Below, one piece after another: positions 35,301 to 47,959 of a DNA stretch of 64,000 bases; positions within the stretch are counted from its first letter, which is position 1, and every line of letters begins with the position of its first letter. Where the stretch lies: assembly GCF_024166365.1 (NCBI RefSeq), contig NC_064825.1, forward strand, positions 106,964,480-107,028,479. The letters run 5' to 3'. The translations under genes were made by a program, and so were the position numbers. The notes under the pieces were generated by a model. That model was not told where the DNA came from, did not search any database, and saw only the letters and a list, made by a program, of their open reading frames with translations. Source of the stretch: Elephas maximus indicus. Taxonomy: Eukaryota > Chordata > Mammalia > Proboscidea > Elephantidae.

Positions 35301-37590
35301 AACCAAATTCACATGAAAAGGAGGGGGCCCACATAAGTAAAGCACTGCTGGAGAAGAAAAGCAAAGTGGGAGGACTTATGCTAAGTGGTTTTAAAACCTG
35401 TTATACCACCACTGTAGTCAAAACAGTTTAGGATTGATACAACAACAGATACATAGACCAATGGAACAGAATTGAGAAACAAGATGTAAGTTTATGTACC
35501 TATGAGTAGCCAATATTTCACAAGGGCCTAAACTCCAATAAATGGGGAAAAGACAATCTCTTTAAAAAATGGTGCTGGCATAACTGGATATCCAACTGCA
35601 AAAAAATAAAACAAGATCAATACCTCACACCATGCACAAAAACTAACTTGAAATGAATCAAAGATCTAAACATAAAATCTAAATTGTTAAAGATTATGGA
35701 AGAAAAAATAGGGACAATGATAACAGTCCTAATGCATGGCACGAACAGTATAAAAAACATTAGTATAAAAGCACAAAACCAGAAGAGAAATTAGATAGCT
35801 GGGAGAGCCTAAAAATGAAACACTTATGTTCAACCAAAGACTTCATTAAAAGAGTAAAAATATTACCTACAGACTGGGCAAAAAATTTTGGAGTATGACA
35901 TATATGAACAGGGTCTAAACTCTAAAACCTAGAAGATACTGCAAAACTTCAAAAACAAAAAACCCAATTTAAAAAAAGGGCAAAAGATATGAACAGGCAC
36001 TTCACCAAAGAAAATATTCAGGTGGCTAACTGACAGAGGAGAAAATGCTCACAATGATTAGACATTACATAAATGAAAATCAACACTATAATGAGATACC
36101 TTCTCATCCCAACGAGGCTAGTATTTAAAAAAATAATAATAATAAATGTTGGAGAGGTTGTGGAGAAACTGGAACGTTATACACAGCTGGGGGGAATGTA
36201 AAATGGTAGAACCATTTTGGAAATTGATTTGGCACTTCCTTAAAAATCTAGATAGAAAAAAAAAAAAAAAACATGCAATTCAGGATTTCGACTCTTTAAA
36301 ATATATCCTGGAAAAATAAGAGCCAACAGAAAAATAGATAGGTTCACTGCAGCACTGTTCACTTTAGAAAAAGATGGAAACAATCTATGTGCTCATCAAA
36401 GTATGAGTGGATAAGTGAATTATTTTATATTCACACAATGAAATACCACACAATAAAGAACAATTATGAATCTTCAAAACATCAAATAACATGGATGAAT
36501 CTGGAAGGCATTATGCTGAGTGAAACTAGTCAGTAGTAAAAGGACAAATATTGTATGAGACTACTTTTATAAAACTGAAGAAATGGTTTAAATACAGAAG
36601 AAAACATTCTTAGGTGGTTACAAGGGTGGGGAAGGAAGGATAGGTAAATTCACTAATTAAATAGTAGACAAGAATTATCTTAGGTGAAGGGAGGGACAAC
36701 ACACAATACAGGTGAAGTCAGCACAAATGGACTAAACCGAAAGCTAAGATGTTTCCTGAACACAACCAAATGCATCAAGGGACAGAATAGCAAGAGTGGC
36801 AGTCTGAGGACTGTGGTTTCAGGGGACATCTAAGTCAACTGGCATAACAAAGATTATTAAGAAAATGTTCTAAATCCCATTTTGGTAAGTGGCATCTTAA
36901 AAACTTGCAAGCGGCCTATCTAAGATGCATCAATTGGTCCCAATCCACCTGGAGTAAAGGAGAATGAAGACACCAATGACACAAGGAAAGTATTAGCACA
37001 AGAGATAAAATGGGCCACATAAACCACAGACTCCATGAGCCTGAGACCAGAGGAACTAGATGGTGCCCACCTACCACCAATTACTGCCCAGACATGGAAC
37101 ACAGCAGAGAGTTCCTGATGGGGCAGAAGAAAAATGAGGTGTAGAACTCAAAATCATGAAAAAAAGACTAGACTTAAAGGTCTGACTGAGAGTGTAGGAG
37201 CCCCAGAAAACATGGCCTCCAGACTCTCTGTCAATCCAGAACTAAAACTATTCCTGAAGCCAACTCTTCAGACAAAGATTAGACTGGGCTATAAACACAA
37301 AATAATACTTGTGAAAAATGTGTTTCGTAGTTCATGTAGATAATTTTTTTTTTTTTTAATCTACATAAGACTAAATGGGCAACTCCTGTTCGAAGGTGAG
37401 ATGAGGAGGCAGAAAGGGATAAGCACTGGTGGAATGGACACAGGAAATCCAGGGTGGAAAAAGGGAGTGTGCATTCACATTATGTTTATAGCAACTGGGG
37501 TCACATAGCAATAAGTGTAAAAATTTTGTATGAGAAAATCACTTTAGCGTAATGTTTCACCTAAAGCATAATAATAAAAAAGTGAAAGTA
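32362..37590 (+). mobile_element. L1 element with 5' end but large internal deletion
   Basis: The start resembles the 5' end of the full-length L1 at 48751 (a diverged 'caagatggcgg', then 'tcttacaacaaagac' and 'gaaccctgaac'-like text). From about 33811 the sequence jumps into ORF2, equivalent to about 52320, so ORF1, the endonuclease and the inter-ORF region are absent. RT-region remnants follow (about 34640-35250, with FVDD in place of FADD), then the C-terminal and 3' UTR parts. Stops and frameshifts are frequent. The site is empty in unit 1 (about 12460). Confidence 0.85.
34706..35243 (+). pseudogene. L1 ORF2 reverse-transcriptase remnant
   Basis: The translated piece has [16 protein letters not shown] and a catalytic-site variant FVDDMILYT, colinear with the intact-length ORF2 at about 53225-53395. 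A CA dinucleotide expansion (34871-34890) and frame breaks follow. It is a non-functional part of the 32362-37590 element. Confidence 0.8.
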
Positions 37591-38509
<919 letters not shown>

Positions 38510-38690
38510 TAGACACATTCAAGCATTTAATTCTCATTTATGCTTCCTAACAATACTGCCAGAAAGTATTGGAAATATGATTTTTCAGGTGGGGATAAAC
38601 AGATTCATATAACATATGTTTTTTGCCCAAAGTACCATTTTGTATACATTACGAATGGAGGTATAAAAAAAAAAAATAGCAGAGGCTATA
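38510..38690 (-). mobile_element. MIR (minus)
   Basis: Paralogue of the MIR at 14105-14270 ('atgcttcctaacaatactg', 'tttttcaggtggggat'). Confidence 0.55.
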
Positions 38691-38819
38691 TCTATATAAA
38701 AATAGCTCTAGGGGTGTTTTCATGTATAAAGACAAACAAACCTCATTGTGATCAATTATCTGCCTATCTATCTATCTATATATATATATATGGACATATA
38801 CATGAAATTATATATCTGT

Positions 38820-39365
38820 CTTGGTCATCTAGCGCTGCTATAACAGAAATACCACAAGTGAATGGCTTTAACAAAGTTTATTCTCTCACAGTCCTGTAGG
38901 CTAAAAATCCTTATTCGGGGTGCTGGTTCCAGGGTAAGTCTTTATCTCTCTGTTGGATCTGGAGGAAGGTCCTTGTTGTCAGCCTTCCCTTGGTCTGGGA
39001 GCATCTCAGCTCAGGAACCTCAGGTCCAAAGGATGCACTCTGCTCCTGGGGCTGCTTTCGTGTTGGTATGAGGTACCCATATCTCTCTGTTTGCTTATCT
39101 CTTCTATATCTTAAAAGAGATTGGCTTAGACACTGGCTAATCTTAGATAAAAAAAAAAAAAATCTTATAGGTCTCATAAATATAACTGTTGCTAATCAAT
39201 TTTATTATTTTTTTCTTTAATCCAACTTATTACAACGTAGTGACAAGATTTACAACACAGAGAAATCACATCAGATGATAAAATACTAGACAATCATATG
39301 ATACTGGGAATCATGACTTAGCCAAGTTGACAGATATATTTAGGGGACACCATTCAATTCATGAC
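38820..39365 (-). mobile_element. MaLR-like LTR (minus)
   Basis: The reverse complement opens like 42934-43490 ('tgaatggtgtcccctaaa' against 'tgaattgtgtccccgcaaa', then '...caacttggcta...'). Its other end, 'ggtcatctagcgctgctat', resembles the terminal part of ERVL-MaLR LTRs. Family assignment is from memory of the consensus layout. It lies between the B flank and the last about 30 bp of that flank (39366-39395). Confidence 0.6.
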
Positions 39366-39395
39366 GAAATCTATCTAGTATGTTGACTGTTCCAT

Positions 39396-42300
39396 CAATA
39401 TGACTGGAGAAGAGCTGACTACTCAAAGCAGAGTCGACCTTAAGCACGTAGATGGAGTCAAGCTATTGAGACCTTCATTTGCTGATGTGTCATGACTGAA
39501 AAAGAGAAGAAACAGTGGCAAGAGTCCATTAATAATACCCGGAAAACCCAGTGCCATCGAGTAGATTCTGACTCAAGTACCTGGAATTTATAAAGCATGA
39601 ACCTAGGAAAATTGAAAATCATCAAAAGTGAAATGGAATGCATAGGCATTGATATCCTAGGCATTAGTGAGCTGAATTGTATTGGTACTGGTCATTTTGA
39701 ATCAGGCCATCATATGGTCTACTATGCTGGGAATGACAACTTGAAGAAGAATGGTGCTGCATTCATCTCCAAACAGAACATTTCCAGATCTCTCCTGCAG
39801 TACAAAACTGTCAGTGAGAGGATACTATCCATCCACCTTCAAGAAAGACCAGTAATATGACTATTATTCAAATAATCGAACCAACCACTAAGGTCACAGA
39901 TGAAGAAATTGAAGATTTTTACCAACTTCTGCAGTCTGAAATTAAGGGAACATGCAATCAGGATGCACTGATAATTCCTGGTGATTGGAATGCAAAACTT
40001 GGAAATAAAGAAGAAGGAACGATAGTTGGAAAATATGGCCTTGGTGATAGAAATGATGCCAGAGATTGCGTGATAGAATTTTGCAAGACCAATGACTTCT
40101 TCATTGCAAATACCTTTTTGCACCAACACAAGCAGCAATTATACACATGGACCTCACCAGATGGAATATACAAGAACCAAATCTGCTATATCTGTGGAAA
40201 GAGAGGATGGAAAAGCTCAATATCATCAGTCAGAACAAGGCCAAAGTATGACCTTGAGTATATCCCACCTGAATTTGGAGACCATTGCAAGAATAGATTT
40301 GACACCTTGAATACTAATAACCAAAGGCCAGATGAGTTGTGAAATGACACCAAGGGCGTCACACACACACACAAAAAAAAAAAGTCATGAAAAAAGACAG
40401 GATAGAAAGAAAAGACATAAAGTATGTCAGATGAGACTCTGAAATTTGCTCTTGAATGTCCAGTAGCTAAAACAAAAAGAAGAAATGATGAAGAAAAAGA
40501 GCTGAAAAGAAGACTTCAAAGGGCAGCTTGAGAAGACAAAGAATTTTGATAAGATTTGCAAAAACCTGAGATAGAAAGCCAAAAGGAAAGAACACGCTCA
40601 GCGTTTCTTAGGCTGAAAGAACTGAAGAAAAAATACAATCCTTGAGTTGCAATTCTGAAGGATTCTTTGGGAAATATATGAAATGACCAGGAAGCATCAA
40701 AAGAAGATGAAAGAAGCATGTACACCAAAATAAATGGTTGTTGTTCAGCCATTTCAGGAGGTAACTTATGATCAGAAACTGATGGTACTGAAGGAAGGAG
40801 TCCAAGCTGCACTGAAGGCACTGGCTAAAACAAGGCTCTGGGAATTAATGAAATACCAATTCAGATGTTTCAACGAACAGGTGCAGGACTGGAAGTGCTA
40901 CTCATCTATGCCAGGAAATTTGGAAGACACCTACCTGTCCAAACAACTGGAAGAGATCATTATTTATGCCTATTCCCAAGAAAGTTGATCAAATCAAAAG
41001 TGGAAATTATTGAACAATATCATTAATATCACATGTGAGTAAAACTTTGCTGACGATCATTCAAAAACTGTTGCAGCAGTGTAGTTACAGAGAACTGCCA
41101 GAAATTCAAGCCAGATTTAGAAGAGGACATGGAACCAGGGATATCATTGCTGATGTCAGGTGGATCCTGGCCGAAAGCAGAGAGTACCACAAAGATGTTT
41201 ACCTGTGTTTTATTGACTATGCTAGAACATTTGACTGTGTGGATCATATCAAATTATGAATAACATTGTGGAGAATGGGAATTCCAGAATGTTTAGTTGT
41301 GCTCATGAGGAACCTGTGCATGGATCAAGAGGCACTAGTTCGAACAGAACAATGGAATACTGCATGGTTTAAAGTCAGGAAAGGTGTGTCAGAGGTATAT
41401 CCTTTCACCACACCTATTTAATCTGTATGCTGAACAAATAATCTGAGAAGTTGGACTATATGAAAAAGAACAGGGCATCAGGATTGGAGGAAGACTCATT
41501 AACATCCTGTGTTATGCACATAAAAAAATCTTTCTTGCTGAAAGTGAAGAGGACTTGAAGCCCTTACTAATGAAGATCAAAGACCACAGCCTTCAGTATA
41601 GACTACACCTTGACATAAAGAAAACAAAAATCCTCACAACTGAACCAATAAGCAACATTCTGACAAATGGAGAAAAGATTGAGATTATCAACGATTTCAT
41701 TTTCCTTGGATCCACAGACAACAGCCATGGAAACAACAGTCAAGAAATCAAAAGATGCATTGCACTGGGCAAACTGACTGCAAAACACCTCTTTAAAGTG
41801 TTGAAAAGCATGGCTGTCACCTTGAGGAGTAATGTCTGTCTGACCCAAGTCATAGTGTTTTCAACTGTCCATGTGAGAGCTGGGGAATGAATAAGGAAGA
41901 TTGAAGAAGAATTGATGCCTTTGTATTATGGTTTTGGAGAAGGATATTGAATATATCATGGACTGCCAGAAGAATGAACAAATGTGTCTTAAAGAATAAC
42001 CAGAATGCTCCTTAGAAGCAAGAATAGAGACACTGTGCCTCACATACTTTGGACATGTTATCAGGAGGGATTGGTCCCTGAAGAAGGACATCATACTTGG
42101 TAAGGTACAGGGTGAGTGGAAAAGAGGAAGCTGATCTATGTAATGGATTGGCACAGTGGCTGCAACTATGGGCTCAAGTATAACAACGATTGTAATGATG
42201 CCACAGGACTGGGCAGTGTTTTGTTCTTTAAAACAAAGGGTCACTATGAGTAGGAGCCAACTCGTTGGCTCCTAACAAAAACAACAAGAGAGTAGGGGGT

Positions 42301-42474
42301 CAGCAAGTAAAATGAAGACCATCAATGAGATGGACTGGCACAGTGGCTCCAAGGATGGGCTCAATGACAACAACGATTGTGAGAATAGTGCAGGACCGGG
42401 CAGTGTTTCGTTCTGTTGTACAAAGGCTCGCTATGAATTGGAACTGACTCAATGGGCACCTAACCACCACTAAG
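39396..42474 (+). mobile_element. RTE LINE occupying the OR-B2 position
   Basis: Long afrotherian-type RTE element in the sense orientation: 5' leader, endonuclease region (39597-40342), reverse-transcriptase region (40734-41890), then 3' tail. The tail is doubled: a second 3'-end copy follows at about 42285-42470. The left neighbour is the B-gene 5' flank. The right neighbour is the L1M fragment that lies 3 kb downstream of B1 in unit 1. Confidence 0.85.
39597..41890 (+). pseudogene. RTE endonuclease/reverse-transcriptase pseudogene
   Basis: A broken single-ORF LINE polyprotein. The endonuclease part shows ILGISELN, GDWNAKLG and YTWTSPDG, typical of AP-type endonucleases of RTE LINEs. The RT part shows FRRGHGTRD and FIDYARTFDCVDH, the first catalytic motif of RT. 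The YADD box is mutated (about 41510-41525 reads YAHK). Several frameshifts and stops separate the pieces, so no full-length product is possible. The unit 3 paralogue (60040-61556) keeps YADD. Confidence 0.85.
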
Positions 42475-42933
42475 AACTATATTAACATGGAAATTTCTCA
42501 GACTGATAGAGGGCACTCATAATCAACATACAGCTACCATTATGCATGCTATGAGCCATTGAATAAATTTTCAGGAAGATCAGGAACACAACATGTAAAT
42601 CTACCCTTTCCAAATCTATCAGACATTTTAGTGGATGTTCTAGAAAACAGGATAAGGCAATAAAAAATAAACCAATAGAAAGCATTCAGATTGGAAATAA
42701 AGAGGTAAAACTTTTTATTAATTGATGACATGATTTTTATGCATAAAATCTAATAGAGCCTACTAGGGTTATATATAGTATTAAAAAGTTAACTTAGCAT
42801 TTCTTTGTGAATTGGCTTTCAGTTTAGTGGCCAATTTTAAAAAAAAAAACCTGTTTGAATTTAAAGTGGGTTTTTTTTTGCATTTACTATATAGATACAT
42901 TTGGGTATTTCATAGATATAACACTGGTAATGG
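42475..42933 (+). mobile_element. Old L1 (L1M-type) fragment, 5' part
   Basis: Aligns with 17590-17800 of unit 1. It has the RT-region landmark around 'taaagaggtaaaac' followed by a degenerate active-site segment. It is interrupted by the LTR that follows. Confidence 0.7.
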
Positions 42934-43490
42934 ATTGAATTGTGTCCCCGCAAAAGATGTTTCAACTTGGCTAGGCCAGGATTCACGGTAAAGTGTCCTT
43001 GTCCAACATTTTGTGATCAGATGTGACTATTCTATGTGTTGTAAATCCTAACCTCTATGATTTTAATGAGACAGGATTAGAGCTAGCTATGCTAATGAGA
43101 AAGACTCAATCAACAGGATTAGGATGTATTTTGAGTAAGTCTCTTTAGAGATACAAAAAAGTGAAAGGAGCAGAAAGGATTAGGACCTCACGCCATCAAG
43201 AAAGAATCTCTGCTAATGAAGCACATCCTTTGGACCCGGGGTCCAGGAGCTGAGAAGCTCTTAGATCAGGGGAAAATTGATGACAAGGACCTTCCTTCAG
43301 AGCCAACAGAGAAAGAAAAACTTCCCCTGGAGCTGGCATCCCGAATTCGAGTTTCTAGCTTCCTAAACTGTGAGATGACTCAGAATCCACTTGAAGCCAA
43401 AGGGTAAATGCTGAGAGAATAAACTTCTGTTTGTTAAAGGCATCCCCTTGTGGCATTGCTGTTATACCAGCACAGACATCTAAGACAAAC
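42934..43490 (+). mobile_element. MaLR-like LTR (plus)
   Basis: Starts 'tggattgaattgtgtcccc' and ends near 'agcacagacatctaagaca', with 'aataaacttctg' before the end, as in ERVL-MaLR LTRs. It sits inside the L1M fragment. The same insertion occurs in unit 3 (62702-63260), but unit 1 has none near 17800. The 63-codon frame inside is not a gene. Confidence 0.65.
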
Positions 43491-44395
43491 ACGAAAAGCA
43501 AAATCCATAAAAAGCTTGTCCACATCAAATTTTAAAACTTCTGCTTGTACAAAGACACTTGTGTAAAAACAAGTTATATTTTGGGAGAAAATATTTTCTA
43601 ATAATATATCTAATAAATGAGTTATTTCTATAATGTGTACCCACACCCAAAACCCAGTGTCATTGAGTCAATTTGCTTCCTTTTCTTTTTTTTTTTTTTT
43701 CATTTTTGAGAACTCTGTATACAGAGTTCTCAAAACTGAAAAAGAAGGAAAAGGTCTACAAAAATGGTCATAAAAATAAACAATAACTTATCCAAAGAAA
43801 ACATGTAGCTGGCAATTATAAGCATATAAAAATGCTCAGCATCATTCTTAATTAATAAATTTCAAGTTAAAACAATAATGATGTACCTCTTTACATCTAT
43901 TAGACTATCAGGTAGTTGGTAAATACATGGAGGAACTGGAACACTCGTGAACTGCTACTGAATAACTAAAATGGCATAAACACCTTAAAAAATAATTTGT
44001 TTTAAACATTAGGGTCCACGAAGCCTAACCATAGTTTTGAAATGAAATTTAGCCGTTCTATTCATATCTATCTAACCAAGGGACATGACAGCACTTTTCC
44101 TTATAAAGACATGAGTACAAAAGTCCATAGCAACTTTATTTGTAATAGTCAAAAAGTAGAATTAATCCAATTGTTCATCTACTTGAGAATGAATAAACAA
44201 ATTGTGGTCTATCCAAGAAAACGAATACCACTCAACAGTAAAATCTGCTGAATTATTGTTACATGCAAATATATTGATGAAAAGTACAAACCAATACACT
44301 GGACTTTGTCAAAATGAAAACTACTCACCCTTAGACATTTATCCCAGAGAAATTAAACCTACGGTCATACAATAACCCTTATACAAATTAGTAGA
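43491..44395 (+). mobile_element. Old L1 fragment, 3' part
   Basis: Continuation of the L1M sequence after the LTR ('aagcaaaatccataaa' onward). It contains a private insertion with an AfroSINE tail-like piece, a T-run and a perfect palindrome at 43637-43735. Confidence 0.7.
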
Positions 44396-45380
44396 CAAGT
44401 GGTAACCTTGGTGAAGTGAAAGACAGTACACAAACAAGCCAAAATCCTAAGCAGACTGATGATGGCACTTGACCATGAAATGAGAAGCAAGGGTAACATT
44501 TCTGTTCCTGTGGTCAAAAACAAAACTAGCAAACAAACAAACAAAAAACCCTGAACAATAACAGCAACAATGGCAACAGCAAACTGGAAGTGATACCTCA
44601 CATATGCGCAATGCATTGCTTTCATTCTATTTAAGACTGTTAAATAATACAATAAGAAAGTGTATAAGCATTTCTGCATTTTGTCATCCATTTGAAAAGG
44701 CCACTGTAGAAACGGGGAATATCGACAGTTTATTTTATGGATACAATATTTTAATCCAGATCCCTGTGTGGTAAAAATGGAAAGTTAGTAAAGAGCAAAA
44801 TGCAAGAATGTATGAAGTAGATAAATACAGACATGTATACGCTATATGATTGAAAACTTGCTTACTGGTAAATACGAATTGTCCTGGACTATTAACAGAC
44901 AACACCTAGATATTTTGTTAGCTTTTAAGTGATTCAGGAACTATCAACAAATTGCTTGGCATCTCCTCAGGGAGAATCTCCACGGATGAAAAAAATTCTA
45001 TAAATTCGTCTCACTCTCCATGTTAAGAAACAATCGGGGAGTCAAGGGAGAGACTTCATTACAGGTAAAAAGATAGACTATTTCTATATTTTAGTAATAT
45101 CCAGAATGCTTCAGTGATACCTGCAAGGTTCTGCCTTTATTCAATGGCAAAGTCATTGTAAAATATTAGGATTTCTGAGTCAGTTCTGTGTGCATTCTAC
45201 ATTTCCATTGTGCCTGAGACTAGGATCTCTCTCCCTTTTTCTGTCATATTTTTTTTCAAATATTCACACTTTGTTTCAGAAATTAAATGCTCATAAGCAT
45301 CTATGAAACATTATATGGCTAAATAGCATTTTACTTTATACAAATAACTTTATGAATAAAAAGATACAAAAAAAAAAAAA
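44396..45380. other. Non-coding A-unit flank (unit 3)
   Basis: Counterpart of about 870-1840. No gene is seen. The junction from L1M into this flank is the unit 2/unit 3 boundary. Confidence 0.5.
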
Positions 45381-45570
45381 AGTCCTGGATTCATATTTGC
45401 CTCCTAGCTACCCCATGTGTGTCAGAGAGCTGTGATCCATTGGTTTTTCAGTGGCTGTGACTTTTTAGAAGTAGATCTTTCTTTCTTCTAAGGCGCATCT
45501 GAATGGACTCGATTCCCCAAACTTTCAGTTTGTAGCCGAGTGCTTAACTGTTTGCGCCACCCAGGTAGCC
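45381..45570 (-). mobile_element. AfroSINE variant (minus)
   Basis: Third copy of the SINE at 1841-2029. Confidence 0.75.
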
Positions 45571-46199
45571 TAACTATGTGAATAAAAGAGCTTAAATATG
45601 AAAGCGTAGGAAGCATACATAGTATTAAAAAAGTACTGCAGCAGAATTATGAAGCTGGCAGGTGTTCAGCCGCCAATGTCGATGTCTTTCAAAATCCTTA
45701 GTTATATATTGGCTCTAGGCTCTTCTTATGTCCCTCTCAAGTGCAATTTAAATCTTTAATGCATATTTAAATAACTGCATAAATGTGCAGTTTTGCTAAA
45801 CTCTCGCTGAGGAAACAAATAAATCCCCATCCCCCATCTCTTGTTGAGATAGGAAAGGCAACTTTTGGAGTTTACGAAACTTTAAGTAGCCCGATTGATG
45901 ATGATAGTATAATTTATACCAAAAATGTATAACTTTATGAAATGAGGACGAGATATTCAACAAAGATAGTAAACTATGGGAAATAACATGGCGCTCTCCA
46001 TAGAACTCCAGAGCTGTTGAGAGGAAGTCCACTTTCTTTCCCCAGTCTTATATGAAAAGCAGTACTTACTAATATAAGTCCTTTTTTTCTTCAGCCTTTC
46101 ATCATTGCAACCAAACAAGATTTATATTGCTTTTATTGTATTCACTGAAGATAGTTGATTTCCTAATTGTAATACCTACTGATACCCAACTCAGTACTT
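45571..46199. other. Non-coding A-unit flank (unit 3)
   Basis: Counterpart of 2030-2689. No gene is seen. Confidence 0.5.
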
Positions 46200-46995
46200 C
46201 TTAAAAAAAAAAAAAAAATTCTATTTTTTCCAGTCAAAGATTCTTAAAAATATGTGTCAGCACTCTTCTCGTTTCCTTCCTGGCTTCCCTTTTTCCATTA
46301 GTCAGGTTTCCCAGTCCTCCTTGTCTTCTCGTTCTTGCTCTTTTGGCTACAGTATTTGATTGTTTTAAGAGGCACATTCTTCACAGATTTTATTGTTTAA
46401 TTTAACAGCCTCGACTGTTATTGGGCTGAAAGGTGGCCACTCAAACCAAAACCAAACCCACTGCCATCAAGTAGATTCGGACTCTTAGCGACCCTACAGG
46501 ACGGAGTAGAACTGCCCCATAGAGTTTCCAAGGAGTGCCTGGCGGATTTGAACTGTCAACCTCTTGGTTAGCAGCTATAGCACTTAACCACTTCGCCACC
46601 AGGGTATCCTGGTGGCCACTGGGAGTGTCTATAGTTTCACATAGAATATTGTCTTAAGGCAATTGTCTCAGGGGTTTCTCCAGCCTCTTTCAAACCAGTA
46701 AATCTGGCCTTTTTTTTTTTTTTTTTTTTGAATCTGAATTTTTTTTTTGGTATATATATGTTTTTTCTCATTCTGCCCCAGACTCTCTATTGTGATCCTG
46801 GTCAGGTTTGTCTGTAGTCGTTGCCAGGCACCATCTAGTTCTTCTGGTCTCAGGTTAGAGAAGGCTGTGGTTCGCGTGGACCACATGTCCTTTGGACTAA
46901 TTGATTCCTTATGTCTTCAGTTGTCTTCATTCTCCTTTGTTCTAGGTGGAAAGACGCCAATAGTTTCTTTTCTGATATAAGCAATGTGTGTTTAT
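46200..46995 (-). mobile_element. L1 3' UTR fragment (minus), split by a SINE
   Basis: Third copy of 2690-3350, with poly-T expansions at about 46711-46730 and an inserted AfroSINE at 46442-46610. Confidence 0.75.
46442..46610 (-). mobile_element. AfroSINE (minus), unit 3-specific, with target duplication
   Basis: Reverse SINE flanked by the 10-bp direct repeat 'ggtggccact' (46432-46441 and 46611-46620). Units 1 and 2 have one copy of the target. Confidence 0.95.
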
Positions 46996-47030
46996 AGGGT
47001 CACAACCTTATATGCAATGTTTTATATGAG

Positions 47031-47051
47031 AAAAAAAAATGCCATCGAGCC
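47031..47051 (-). mobile_element. 21-bp AfroSINE 3'-end micro-insertion
   Basis: Nine A and 'tgccatcgagcc' match only the last bases of a reverse SINE. A near-perfect 12-bp repeat flanks it (47019-47030 and 47052-47063, one mismatch). Units 1 and 2 have the uninterrupted sequence. Confidence 0.8.
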
Positions 47052-47063
47052 GTTTTGTATGAG

Positions 47064-47542
47064 GTAGTGCATTTCCCCCGTACCCATTTTATTATTTAAA
47101 ATGATAGTATTGTTTTTTTCTACTGCTTGATTATTCCTGACTCAGAAGCTGCTGGAACTGTTATTTTCATATAAGTAGTATGTTCAAACCATTCATTATT
47201 TTACCTTAAATGGCCATCTTCAACCTTCTCTGGCTTTTTTTTTTTTTTTGATCTGAGGTTTATTATGGATACATATATACATTTTAATTTAAATATAGTT
47301 ATATGCATTTTGTACTACATAATAGTTTAAACTAGAGGATTTCTTTATCCAAATGGAATTTTTTTTTTAATATAAAATCAATGACATGGACCTCACTTTC
47401 TCCCAGTTTGTTCAAATTTCTTCACACCATCTTAGATTCTTTCATGAGAAAATATGTCTGATTTATTACAAACAACTTTGTATATTAGTTACAATGAAAA
47501 TACTCCTGGGTTAAGACATTTTTCAAGTAAACATATTAAAAC
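47064..47542. other. Non-coding A-unit flank (unit 3)
   Basis: Counterpart of 3351-3860. No gene is seen. Confidence 0.5.
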
Positions 47543-47690
47543 ACACTGCTGTTAAGGCGATTCTGACTGAACGGTGACCCCATAGGGTTTCCAAGGCTAT
47601 AAATAACTATGGAAGCAGACTGCCACATCTTTCTCCCATGGAGCTACTGATGGTTTTGAACTGCTGACCTTTAGGTTAGCAGTCCATCAA
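47543..47690 (-). mobile_element. AfroSINE (minus)
   Basis: Third copy of 3861-4005. Confidence 0.75.
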
Positions 47691-47959
47691 CTTATATTAA
47701 AGTGTATTAAATAGAAGATGTATAATCCAGAATATTGGCACACCGATGGCCCAATTTTAGTCATGAAATTGTGGATGGGAGAGGGAAGGCCAGGACTCAG
47801 TTATATGGATAAATACCCACTCACCATCATAACACTGGCGTAGAAGCTAGGTCACACTAGAAGAATTTCATATACATATGTAAAGAAAAGTCCTTTCATG
47901 TAACTTACTGCCATCATTTTAAAAATAATAACAATACTACATACTTGATATTTGAGACT

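Noticed and set aside
40516-40821. Minus-strand frames near the RTE
   Set aside because: They are antisense to the RTE coding region, whose sense frames show clear endonuclease and RT motifs.
43216-43407. 63-codon plus-strand frame resembling a small protein
   Set aside because: It lies within a MaLR-like LTR, and the unit 3 copy (62929-63144) is frameshifted.
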